Made by a program: the position numbers and the translations under genes. 64,000 nucleotides of DNA from Bacteroidota bacterium (GTDB lineage: Bacteria > Bacteroidota > Bacteroidia > J057 > JADKCL01): positions 186,001 through 250,000 of the forward strand of contig JADKCL010000065.1 of NCBI GenBank assembly GCA_016718825.1. Direction: 5' to 3'. Below, one piece after another: positions 36,653 to 45,534 of the stretch; the stretch's first letter is position 1, and each line of letters opens with the position of its first letter. The notes under the pieces are model-generated. The model searched no databases and was not told the DNA's origin. It saw nothing but the letters and a program-made list of their open reading frames with translations.

Positions 36653-37022
36653 GTGTGCGTAGTGGAGACGAATGTGAATGAACCACTGATGAAGCGTCGA
36701 AAGTGTCAACAGATGACATCAAAACGGGGGGCTTGACATCAGCTCCCCGATGAGTACTGCGGGAACCTGTTTACTGGCAGTGCGGTGTCCGGCGTTTAGG
36801 TGGCGTGAACACTATGCGGGCGTGTATGGAAAACAGGAGAAACAGCCTTGCAATGCCAAGGGAAAAGGCGCGATCCCAGAAAGAGAGGCCGTAGTACCGA
36901 CTGTGCATGGCTGTGGCGGACTGCATCGTAGTAGCGTTGAAGCCTTGGGAAACTTGGTGGAGCGAAGGGGTGCGGCCTTTTCGGTCTCAAAGCCTGACAA
37001 CTGCAAAAGCAGGAGGATCAGG

Positions 37023-38285
37023 ATGGAAGTGACCAGACCGATTCCAATCACCAGAATGATGGTGATGGAGGCTTACAAGCGGGTGAAGGCGAACAGGGGC
37101 AGTGCAGGGTGACGCGGCGAAAGCCTCGAGATGTTCCGAGGCGAACCTGAAGGACAACCTGTACAAGATCTGGAACCGCCTGACCTCGGGAGTTACTTCC
37201 CACCTGCGGTGAAAGCCGTGCCGATACCAAAGGCAGGGGAAAGTGAGGGTATTGGGTGTGCCGACCGTTGCCGACAGGGTGGCCAAATGGTTGTGAAGCA
37301 AATCTTGGAACCAAAGGCTGGAAGCGGTCTTTCACCCAAGTTCATTCGGCTACCGACCACGCAAAGGGCAAAAGATGCGCTGGAGCAAGTGAGGCCGGAA
37401 CTGCTGGAAGTTCGGATGGGTGATCGACCTTGACATCAGGGCGTTCTTTGACGAGCTGGACCACGAGTTGCTGTTCAAGGCATTGGAACGGCATGTGAGC
37501 GAGAAGTGGATGTTGCTGTATGTTGGGCGATGGTTAAAGGCGGAAATGGAAGAAGCCGACGGGACAAGGACAGCGCGTGACAAGGGTACACCGCAAGGTG
37601 GCGTAATCAGTCCGTTCTGGCCAACCTGTTCCCTACACTATGCGTTGAGCAAGTGGATGGAACAAGAATGCCCTGAACTGCCTTTCGAGCGTTACGCCGA
37701 CGACATCATCGTCCACTGCAACACGCGGAACAGGCCGAGCAAACCCTAGCCCTCATACGGGCGAGGATGCGACCTGCCGACTCGTGCTGCACCCAGACAA
37801 GACGCGCATCGTCCATTGCAAGGCAACAATCGCGTGGAGGATTACCCAGTCGTGAGCTTTGACTTCCTAGGTTACGTTCAAGCCCCAAGGTGAAAACCAG
37901 GACGGGCGCACGAGCCTAGGGTTCAGGCCATCGGTGGCAAGGGAGCAATGTCCAAGATGAATGCCAAGATCAAGGAGATCGGGATACATCGGCGGACGGG
38001 TTCGACCTTGCAATCACTGGCCGACAGGATAAATCCCATGCTGCGCGGATGGCTGAACTACTTCACGCTCTACCGCAAGCACGACGTGAGGCCGATCTTG
38101 TACAATCTGGAAAATCGGCTGCTAGGATGGGCCCGCAACCGCCCAGCGGTTGCACGGCTCTCAAGCGCGCTGCAAACTGGTTCTAAAGACGCTATGTCGA
38201 AAACCCGCGATTGTTTGCCCATTGGACAGCAGGCTTCACCCCGACCCATGTAAGCCAGAGGTTACGAAAAGGAAGAGCCGTATGA
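37023..38285 (+). pseudogene. ltrA: Group II intron reverse transcriptase/maturase, frameshifted
   Basis: Translating with frame changes gives the usual order: RPIPITRMMVMEAYKRVKAN, YFPPAVKAVPIPKAG, WVIDLDIRAFFDELDHELLF, DKGTPQGGVISP, FERYADDIIVHC (catalytic YADD intact), LHPDKTRIVHC, the maturase domain INPMLRGWLNYFTLYRKHD, and the end RLFAHWTAGFTPTH. Several frameshifts (near 37110, 37180, 37240, 37430, 37620, 37735, 37890 and 38130) break it. The single stretches are too well conserved for an old pseudogene, so decay is recent or partly due to base-calling errors. Confidence 0.85.
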
Positions 38286-38308
38286 GTCGAGAGGTTCAAG
38301 TACGGTTC
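38275..38308 (+). ncRNA. Group II intron domain V
   Basis: GAGCCGTATGAGTCGAGAGG followed by TTCAAGTACGGTTC: 34 nt, opening GAGCCGTAT pairing with GTACGGTTC, the catalytic hairpin conserved in all group II introns. It overlaps the last codons of the maturase frame. Confidence 0.85.
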
Positions 38309-38486
38309 TGTGAGAGGGTGGGAGTGAATTATTTTTCACTTCTGCTCTACTCGACAAAAGTGGCGCGTAATCTTGGGTATGAACAAGCGGCAGACAATCC
38401 GCCGGTTCAGGACGGGTGCACGTCGCTGCTCGTCAACAACAACATTTCAATGTTCCTTTTTTATGTACCAAAACATTGTAACAGGT

Positions 38487-39014
38487 ATGAACACCGGAGC
38501 GGTAGTCAACCTCCATTCCTTGATCGATCAGTTGGAGGCCCAAGTTCGATTCCGGATCAAGTTGACACCCCAACAGCGTCAGGGGATGATCACGGTCGGC
38601 GATCGCCGCATCAGCTTTCTGGACAAAAGCCATCGGTATGCGCAGCGTCACGCCGATCTTTTGCCGCCCTACCGTAGCATCCAAGATTTCGACCGCGTGG
38701 TATTTGATTTCGAGGAATTGCAACGGGTACTCGACCGTGTCAATACCCTTCAGGAAGGTCTGAATGACACCTTGAAGCAGATTGGCTCCAATGCATTTGC
38801 TTTTGCCTTGGTTTTTTATGACTCGGTCGGCAAAGCCTCCGAAGGCGGCGTCCCCGGTACCGAGCTCATCTACAAAGATCTCGCGAAACACTTCACCCGT
38901 ATCAACTCCACCGAAGAATCCGAAAAGGACAATGAAGGGTCCGCCGCATCCGGCAACGACAACGGCCCGACTCTCGGCGACAAAGGCCAAGACGGCAATT
39001 CTGTCGCTGCGTAA
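38487..39014 (+). CDS. Conserved hypothetical protein
   Basis: From the ATG at 38487 the product has 175 residues, starting MNTGAVVNLHSLIDQLEAQV. It is helical and charged (FRIKLTPQQRQGMITVGDRR, FDFEELQRVLDRVNTLQEGL) with a low-complexity acidic tail (STEESEKDNEGSAASGNDNG). No signal peptide or known domain. An upstream in-frame extension to 38373 crosses the intron boundary region and is not used. A strong terminator follows 24 bases after the stop, so it is an independent unit between intron and effector locus. Confidence 0.7.
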   Translation: MNTGAVVNLHSLIDQLEAQVRFRIKLTPQQRQGMITVGDRRISFLDKSHRYAQRHADLLPPYRSIQDFDRVVFDFEELQRVLDRVNTLQEGLNDTLKQIGSNAFAFALVFYDSVGKASEGGVPGTELIYKDLAKHFTRINSTEESEKDNEGSAASGNDNGPTLGDKGQDGNSVAA

Positions 39015-39038
39015 TCGGACATTCAGAAGGAAATCTCA

Positions 39039-39073
39039 ACACAGCCCATCGTTCGGTGGGCTGTGTTTTTTTT
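39039..39073 (+). terminator. Intrinsic terminator
   Basis: A 12-bp stem starting ACACAGCCCA, a short loop, its complement, then eight T residues, directly after the gene ending at 39014. Confidence 0.88.
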
Positions 39074-39744
39074 GTGAAGTGGGTAGCGTGGGATTTGCTA
39101 CTGATGCAGGATATGATAAGTGTTGATAATCAGTGTGTTTTTATTTAGGGGGGTACCAAAGAGGTACGAAATGGAGTAATCTGGTAGGTCTTCGTCCCTT
39201 TGAGTGGTAGAATTGAAGGCTGAAATAGCACTTGTACCCCCTTTTTGGCATGGTAGATTATTCATCTTAGGGGTCTAGAGGTGATCGGGGAACCGGAGTC
39301 AAGCGGTTACTTGGACTTAACGAAATGCCCGCAGCCCTGGACAATGGGCTGCCTGAGATTCATTGAGATCATTCTTTGCTTTTTGAAAGCAAAAAAGAGC
39401 ATTCGCCCAACGGTCCAGGAAGCCTGAGACAGGTGGTCAATCAGACAGCGCAAGGCGAGGGCATCCTGCAGTCAGTCAAGCCCCGGATTCGATCTCTGAT
39501 TAAACGGGTGACTGTTATCATCAAGCCGCCGTGTGTCACACGAGCCTCAATGCCGACAAGGTTGAACAGCAAAGATCCAAGTCGGCAGCAGATGATTGGC
39601 GGAATCGATAGTATTCCTCGATGTTGGACGAAGCGTAACATCACTGAAGCAATGTAATTTGTAGCTCATTTAATCATGCCTGCAATAGGGAATAGTTTCT
39701 TTTGTAGCTTCGAGGGGTATGAAAGTAGAAAATCGTCAATCGGC
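39074..39744. other. Intergenic stretch without supported gene
   Basis: About 670 bp. A 93-codon open frame at 39376-39657 has no start signal or recognisable similarity. A small hairpin GCAGCCC/GGGCTGC is at 39331-39352. Nothing else identified. Confidence 0.4.
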
Positions 39745-39988
39745 AAGGTTGCTGCGGTTTTGGCTGCCATCGCCGCGATCACGGACCCTGAACAATGTGA
39801 ATGTGCCCGGCGCGGTTGGGAGGGGAGGAGTGGGGGGCTGCAACAATTGCCGGTCATAGCTGCGGTTGTACCAAGGGCGTGGGGTGGTGCATCCTGCGAG
39901 CAGCATCCAACAGGCAAGTAATACATAAATACCTTTCATTTTGCGAATCTAGGTAAGATAAATTGAATGTAAATCAATCTCGCACGAC
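39745..39988 (-). pseudogene. Mosaic: companion-protein fragment joined to a metallophosphoesterase 5' end copy
   Basis: 39745-39790 (plus strand) encodes AAVLAAIAAITDP, a short piece of the companion protein's C-terminal part. It is joined at about 39791 to a minus-strand copy of the first ~50 codons of the metallophosphoesterase (MKGIYVLLACWMLLAGC .. PRPWYNRSYDRQLL .. TAPGTFTLF), including its upstream leader to 39988. Compared with 31033-31215 the copy is clearly diverged in the coding part and nearly identical in the leader. Confidence 0.75.
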
Positions 39989-40454
39989 CCTAAAATGCCT
40001 CACAACATATACGTTACGGCCGAGGCTAGATTTCATGGGTGCAAGTATCAATGTAACCTAGCGGCAGCCTTTGAATTGACAAAACATACAGTAAAGATTT
40101 GGCATTCCGTCTGATTTGCTCGGATATCCGTTTTTTTCACGTTCAATGTCATCGAGAAACAAATAAATATCACGATTGAGTTAAATGTGGATAACTTAAA
40201 TCACATGTTCATAACAATCGTTAGGAAATCGGGGCGGGTATTTCTAACGTTGTGAGGTAATCTAATTTTTCATCCACCCTCTTACCTACTATTTTTTTTG
40301 AAACCTTGAAGAACCTGAAAACACAAAACTAAAAAGAACCTCTAAAGACTCTGATTATCGAGTCTGTTTTCGCTGCAACTGAATCCTACCCGCAACAAAG
40401 TGGGTATTCTCCTCAAATCTAGAATTCCAATTTAAACTCTTAATCAATTCACAA
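39989..40454. other. Upstream region of the companion gene
   Basis: About 465 bp, AT-rich, no gene. A perfect DnaA-box 9-mer (TGTGGATAA) is at 40186-40194, with AT-rich runs near 40240-40300. The promoter of the gene at 40455 is expected here, but no clear TTTG-N20-TAnnTTTG pair is visible. Confidence 0.4.
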
Positions 40455-42483
40455 ATGGCTTTAAACAATAGCTCATCCACTTCCTGCAAGGCAGGCAGTC
40501 CCTTTATTGGTCTTGGAAATGGCAGCAATGCTCCTATCCTTAACTACAATCTCCCACAGAAGACATGTTATGATGTCAACACTTTCTTTCCCGTTTACGT
40601 TCCAGAGGGCTTTTTTAAAGCCTCGGTGATGTCGGTTCCATCCAACAACCCATGGTCGCTTGCGGCTGCGATGAGCTTGGAACAAATCATTACAACACTT
40701 AAATCAGACATCATGGGCGGAAACAAGCCCGTACTCTTCCAAAATGCATCAATCTTATCTAAACGTAAAGATTTAATTCGATTTTTGACGGAAACGGGTA
40801 TCAAACATGTCGTTCAGGACCTCAAGCCGGAGACTTATATTGTACATGATTCAAATTTGCGGATGCAGCCAATTCCTGGAACAGGAGGTTTCGGCAGTTC
40901 ACCTTCACCACAGAGTCAAGGAAGACCTGCAGGAGGCAACCCAAGAATTAACCACCTCACCTCGATTCCGAGTCTGCCAGCTGAACGTATTCAAGTAGCA
41001 GGCTACACATTGGCGTATATCGCAGCGCAAATTGCCGATGGTTTGATACCAGAGCTTGTGGTCAAATTTTGGAAACAAAGTTGTTTGCAAGTTCAATTCT
41101 CTACCAAGTCCGAAGCCACAAATAATGATTGTAGAACATTCTAAAATGTGTGCTTTTCTCGGTGACTACGGCGCAGGCAAAACGGTGAAGACTTTTACCT
41201 TACTACCAGGTGAACGAACCAGCATCACCGTCAAAAGCTACAAAGACAAAACGAGTTCATACATGAAATCGTCGTCCACGACAACCAATGAGTACACATC
41301 AACTTACTATGCAGACGATGCCTCAAGCTATTCAGAAAAGTCAGAAAATATCTTGGATGGCTACTCACAAAGCAGCGCCAACGAACTGCAAAGCCTCATC
41401 GAATCCCAAACCGGATCAAATAGTGGAACGAACAATGAAAGTTCGGTTCTCAATGAAAACAATGAAGGATTTGGGGCACAGGGTGGTGTGAATTTGTTTG
41501 GCTTGTTTCACTGGGAAGCAGGGGGCGGTGCCAACACGACAGTCTCCAACGGTGGTTCATCGAATTCCTATCGAGAAAACCACATGAACACGCTCAATTC
41601 CGCGCTTTCTTCGCATGTCAATCAAACGGCTAATTACCGAGATGTAGAAATCAATACCACCACAGGCAATACTTCCAACCAGAGGCGGCAATGCGGGGCC
41701 TCGAACACCACCACGTCGGTTTCGCAGCAAGAGCAAATCATGATCAAAGCTGGAGAAGAGACCGTCACGATTCGAGAGCTGTCAAAACATTAACTGGAGC
41801 CGGGTTCTCAATTTCCGTATTCCGACAACTTCTCCAAGAATATGTTGTGGTCACATGGATCAACGATGCCTCCATTGTTTTCACGAACGGTTTCCCCGGT
41901 GGCCAACGGGTTGTCAGGCTCTCTGAACTCGAGATTTTCCTCAGCGAAGTATTCAACACTGCTGCTCAAAAGGACGAAGTGCGCAAGGCCATCCTTCTTC
42001 ACTTCTGCAACATTGCCAATTACCAAGGCACGGTGATGCCGTTTGCAGAAAAAATCACAGAAAACCATTACGGACTGTGCTGATGCAACCTCAATCCCCT
42101 CCATTGTATATTGGCGGAAACGCAAAGACTTGGTTGACAGCTATACTTCTGGTGGATTGGTGATCACGGTTCCTGGAATTATCACTTCGGTTCAGAGCCA
42201 CATCCTGAAAACTGATTCAGTGATCGTTGACGCATTGCTCGGTCAAGGAGAAGCCTTGGATTGTTACAATATGCGCTTGCAAGAGGAGGCATCCCGTGCT
42301 GCTGAACTGCGCAATAGCCGTTATGAGGCCGAAACGAGTCAGGAAGCCGCCAAGATCACAGCTGCACTTGCAACGATTGCCGCGATCACAGACCCTGTTT
42401 TGCAAGCCGACGCCTACAAAAAGATGTTTGGTTCCTGCTGCTCCATGGATGAGTTGAACTTGATCCTGAATCCAGCACCTTGA
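40455..42483 (+). pseudogene. 676-residue companion protein of the effector module (frame-disrupted)
   Basis: Four frame breaks (about 41090, 41780, 42075, 42130) interrupt an otherwise continuous protein. Removing one base at the first and adding one at each of the others gives 2031 bp, 676 codons plus stop. Order: N-terminus MALNNSSSTSCKAGSPFIGL; helix SLEQIITTLKSDIMGG; KPQIMIVEHSKMCAFLGDYG then AGKTVKTFTLLPGERTSITV; a long Ser/Thr/Asn-rich segment; VRLSELEIFLSEVF; SPPLYIGGNAKTWL; and a helical C-terminus (ALDCYNMRLQEEASRAAELR, ending LILNPAP). No signal peptide. Function unknown; constant position before the effector module in three loci suggests a shared role, for example in loading or delivery (inference). 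Confidence 0.65.
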
Positions 42484-42510
42484 TTTACTCGCACTATTTT
42501 TATATCTTTA
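42480..42510 (+). promoter_or_regulatory. Module promoter, copy 3
   Basis: TTG (42480-42482) overlaps the upstream TGA; 20-base spacer; TATCTTTA (42503-42510); six bases to the ATG at 42517. Confidence 0.7.
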
Positions 42511-42516
42511 GAGAAC

Positions 42517-44241
42517 ATGGGACTCTTCGACGGAATCAATAATCCTTGGGCACCTGGAGGTCAAATGGCCTCTAGGTTGCCTTGGGCAGAGGCAGGCCAC
42601 AGCTATGGTTGGGGGCACGGCAATGAATTTTTTCACCCCAAGACCAAGGAGCAAATCCAGAAGGAGGCCATGTTGCAGCTAGCGATTTTGGCAGCTGTTT
42701 TGGTTGCACCTGCAATTGTGGGCGCTGGAGGAGGTGCGGGTGCAGGTGCAGGCGGAAGCATTGGCAGTGGTGCAGGGTCAGCAGGCGGTAGCCTTGGAGC
42801 TGGCGGCGGCATTGGCGGAGGTGTGGGTACTGGCATGGGAACATCTGCTGAGGCAGGCCTTAGCGCTATGGCGGGACAAGGCAGCCTTCTCCCAACACTT
42901 GTCGATACGACCTTAGCTGCCCCTCTCGCTGCTCCCCTAGCGCCTGCTGGAGCTGGTGCTGCGGCTGGCGCAGGCGCTGCAGGCACAAGCTTGATGGCAG
43001 GCTTGGGCGTTGCGGCAATTCTAAAGCCGTTTTTGCAACCTGATTCGGTTAGGGTGCTTCAAAATGCTGCACAGCAAGGGGAGGAACCATTGAACCGTGC
43101 TTTACATCAGTTGGCTTGGTCTGGGCAACAGGTGGAGTTTGACAATGCAGATGGAGAGATGTTTATAATGCATGCCGCACTAGCGTCAAAAATTTCTCAT
43201 TCACCTATGGATTCCGAATTCCATCGGTCCATTCCCATGCTCGTTGGGGTGGCAGAAGAGATTACCAAGAGGCCGATACTTCAATATTTAATGAAGAAGG
43301 CCCAAAAAGAGAATCCCAAGAACCCGAGACTTTCTGAACAAGCGTCAACGTTGTTGCTGGATATATTGAATACACATATTACCGTCCAACAGAATTTTTG
43401 GCAAAACAGTAGCTTAGTCAATTTTGGAACTAGCAATGAGGATATTATTTTCCTGGATGCAACCGATCAAAGAAAACCATATCAAAAACTACTCGGAACA
43501 ACACCAGCATCTAATTCATCTGCAAACTCATTTGATACGATCCAAGTTGGCGATACAGCTTTACCCCAAATGCCTGGGCTACTTGATCTTGACGTCGCCA
43601 CCCCAAAAGAAGTGTGGGAGCATCTTCAAAAAGTACTTTTTTACGAAAATGCAACCAACCCACAAATTTCGGAAGACACTTTAGCAACTGGTAAATGGCA
43701 ATTCGGAACATACTTTAATTTCAACTCTACCACCAACCCAAGCACGGGTACCAATTATTCCTATTCGTGCAATACAAATTCCGGAACTGTCAATATCAAC
43801 TTTGTAAGATTGCAAAGCACATCGTTAGTTTTTAGCACATTTTCTACACGTACCGTTTCAATTTTTGGGGCTGGCCCCGGCAGTCCACGAACCGCTGCCG
43901 CACAAGGCTGCATCTTTCCGGCAGACAATGTCTTCACGTCAATTGACGGAATTGAAGTGCTTACGCCCCCTCTTCCTATTAACCCAAGTACTGGATCGGC
44001 AGCTTCAACAGAAGCAAATTCGATTCTGAAACGATTTTCAAATATCATCAATGCTGGTTGTGGACTTTTTGAGAAAAAAATGGCCTTTGATCGCATGATC
44101 GAAAATGGCAAACCTTATCGATCTCGCGTTAGAATTCCTAAACCAGTTCGATCCACATTTCCCAGCCCAGCTTATGAATATCCTTGGCCAGAACTCTATG
44201 ATTATCAAGGCCAAGCTGTCTGGCCTCCAAATCTCGGATAA
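42517..44241 (+). CDS. Polymorphic effector 2
   Basis: A 574-residue protein. The shared module MGLFDGINNPWAPGGQMASR .. HGNEFFHPKTKEQIQ, hydrophobic LAILAAVLVAPAIVGAGGG, Gly/Ala-rich segment, PFLQPDSVRVLQNAAQQGEE and IPMLVGVAEEITKRP runs to about residue 295. The ~280-residue tail is unrelated to the other effectors: Thr/Asn/Ser-rich (FNSTTNPSTGTNYSYSC) and ending KPVRSTFPSPAYEYPWPELY. No catalytic motif recognised. It is followed after one base by an exported protein gene. Confidence 0.65.
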   Translation: MGLFDGINNPWAPGGQMASRLPWAEAGHSYGWGHGNEFFHPKTKEQIQKEAMLQLAILAAVLVAPAIVGAGGGAGAGAGGSIGSGAGSAGGSLGAGGGIGGGVGTGMGTSAEAGLSAMAGQGSLLPTLVDTTLAAPLAAPLAPAGAGAAAGAGAAGTSLMAGLGVAAILKPFLQPDSVRVLQNAAQQGEEPLNRALHQLAWSGQQVEFDNADGEMFIMHAALASKISHSPMDSEFHRSIPMLVGVAEEITKRPILQYLMKKAQKENPKNPRLSEQASTLLLDILNTHITVQQNFWQNSSLVNFGTSNEDIIFLDATDQRKPYQKLLGTTPASNSSANSFDTIQVGDTALPQMPGLLDLDVATPKEVWEHLQKVLFYENATNPQISEDTLATGKWQFGTYFNFNSTTNPSTGTNYSYSCNTNSGTVNINFVRLQSTSLVFSTFSTRTVSIFGAGPGSPRTAAAQGCIFPADNVFTSIDGIEVLTPPLPINPSTGSAASTEANSILKRFSNIINAGCGLFEKKMAFDRMIENGKPYRSRVRIPKPVRSTFPSPAYEYPWPELYDYQGQAVWPPNLG

Positions 44242-44242
44242 C

Positions 44243-45451
44243 ATGGCTGTCAAATTTATCGCATTCTTCGTCTGGGTCATAGCGCTTTGCCCATTGTACG
44301 GCCAATCAAATTGGCGTCTTGACCTGTCATCGAATGCTAAATCCACTGATTTTGGAGTCATTGATGATGGTGTTGTAGCGATTCAGCAGCTGGAAAGAGA
44401 TGAAAAGCACCTCAAAGTGCGCATGTTTACCGTTGGCCTAGATGGAATCTTGCGATTTGATTCGATTTTCAGCATGACTGGAAGGTATTTGCTAGGTAAT
44501 TTCTGCATCAGTGATGATGGGAAGCGGTTTGCCTTTGTCACACAAAAAGACACCATTGGTAACACAAAAAAGTTTACCGTAAACACCTTTCTGTCTAATG
44601 GAAAGCGCGACCTCCAATATACTTTTTCTGCGGTCTATTGTCGCACAATCGCCATCGCCAACAATGGTTCATGTCTCATGGTATACAATAACAATGTGAC
44701 CAAAGGAACTGTTCTTGAGGAGGTCGCTCCGAATGAAACGGGCTCGGTGAGGACAATACTGCAATACAATCCCGTACGTGACAACGGTATTCATGTAATC
44801 TCAAATCCTCAGGGTGGATGGTTTTTAATTCGAAATGTATTTGATCCACAACTTGCCAAGCGCTACAATGTCTGCACTCCAAACGAACAACTTGAAATTG
44901 GCCACTTACGAAATGGGAAGTACCACTCACTTTTCAAATTTCAGGAAGATCCTTGGATGTCTAGGCATCAATTTGTCGACGCTTCCTTGGTTCTGATGAA
45001 GGATCAATTGCACCTATGGACGCGTATTTTTGTAAGAGATGCATCTGAAATCAATACCTTGAAATGTAACCAAGAAACATTTCCAATTCCACGCAAGGCG
45101 TATTTGCACCCATGATACGATTCAACCTACCTAGAAACCCAGGAATATCACGTTTTCTCATTTTCACTGGGAAAACGGGTAAAAAAAGTCGAAGACAGAA
45201 AAACGGTCCTCAATGTCTCAAATAAATGGAGTATAGCCGAAGGTACGGATGGGAAATATCTACAAAACCTTAGCGATGGATTAATCGCATGTTGCGTCGG
45301 GGATTCATTGACCAACACGACATCGATGGCAAGTGCAGGTTCAATTGTTAGCTGTCATGAAATTGATCGCGGCCACATCTGTCAAGCCGTCTATGACCCG
45401 GGCAAAAATCAATTTCGTTTGGAGCGGCTGAAGATTAACGATTGTAATTGA
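44243..45451 (+). pseudogene. Exported beta-rich partner of effector 2 with an internal in-frame TGA
   Basis: ATG one base after the effector stop. Signal peptide MAVKFIAFFVWVIALCPLYG, then a beta-propeller-like mature part (GLDGILRFDSIFSMTGRYL, FCISDDGKRFAFVTQ, IAIANNGSCLMVY). The reading frame is cut by TGA at 45113-45115, yet the same frame continues without stop for 111 codons (YDSTYLETQEYHVFSFSLGK .. QFRLERLKINDCN) to 45451, keeping the same character. A single substitution would restore a 402-residue protein. Probably a recent nonsense mutation or base error; readthrough cannot be excluded. Immunity role inferred from position. Confidence 0.65.
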
Positions 45452-45478
45452 GCACCTTGCTCTTTTTAGAAAAAGTCT

Positions 45479-45528
45479 TGATCCTGAATCCAGCACCTTG
45501 ATTTACGCTCACGATTTTTATATCTTTA
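45479..45528 (+). promoter_or_regulatory. Module promoter, copy 4, carried as an isolated 50-bp relic
   Basis: The last ~8 codons of the companion protein (..LILNPAP) plus TTG (45498-45500), 20 bases and TATCTTTA (45521-45528) are retained here although the rest of the companion gene is absent. Six bases lead to the ATG at 45535. Confidence 0.72.
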
Positions 45529-45534
45529 GGGAAG

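Larger units (their letters stand above)
36653..38355 (+). mobile_element. Group II intron (about 1.7 kb)
   Basis: The 3' end is well supported: a 34-nt domain V at 38275-38308, a domain VI-like hairpin, and the terminal CTACTCGAC ending at 38355. The 5' end is placed at a GTGTG(CG) near 36653 because a structured leader without coding continues from there to the reverse transcriptase start. The intron-encoded protein (37023-38285) is frameshifted. Total size fits compact bacterial introns. Splicing could still occur in trans if another copy supplies the maturase. Confidence 0.75.

Noticed and set aside
37131..37433. Separate small gene upstream of the reverse transcriptase core
   Set aside because: It is an out-of-frame reading through the frameshifted maturase; the correct frames give canonical RT motifs.
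39376..39657. 93-residue protein
   Set aside because: No start context, no similarity, lies in a region of gene debris.
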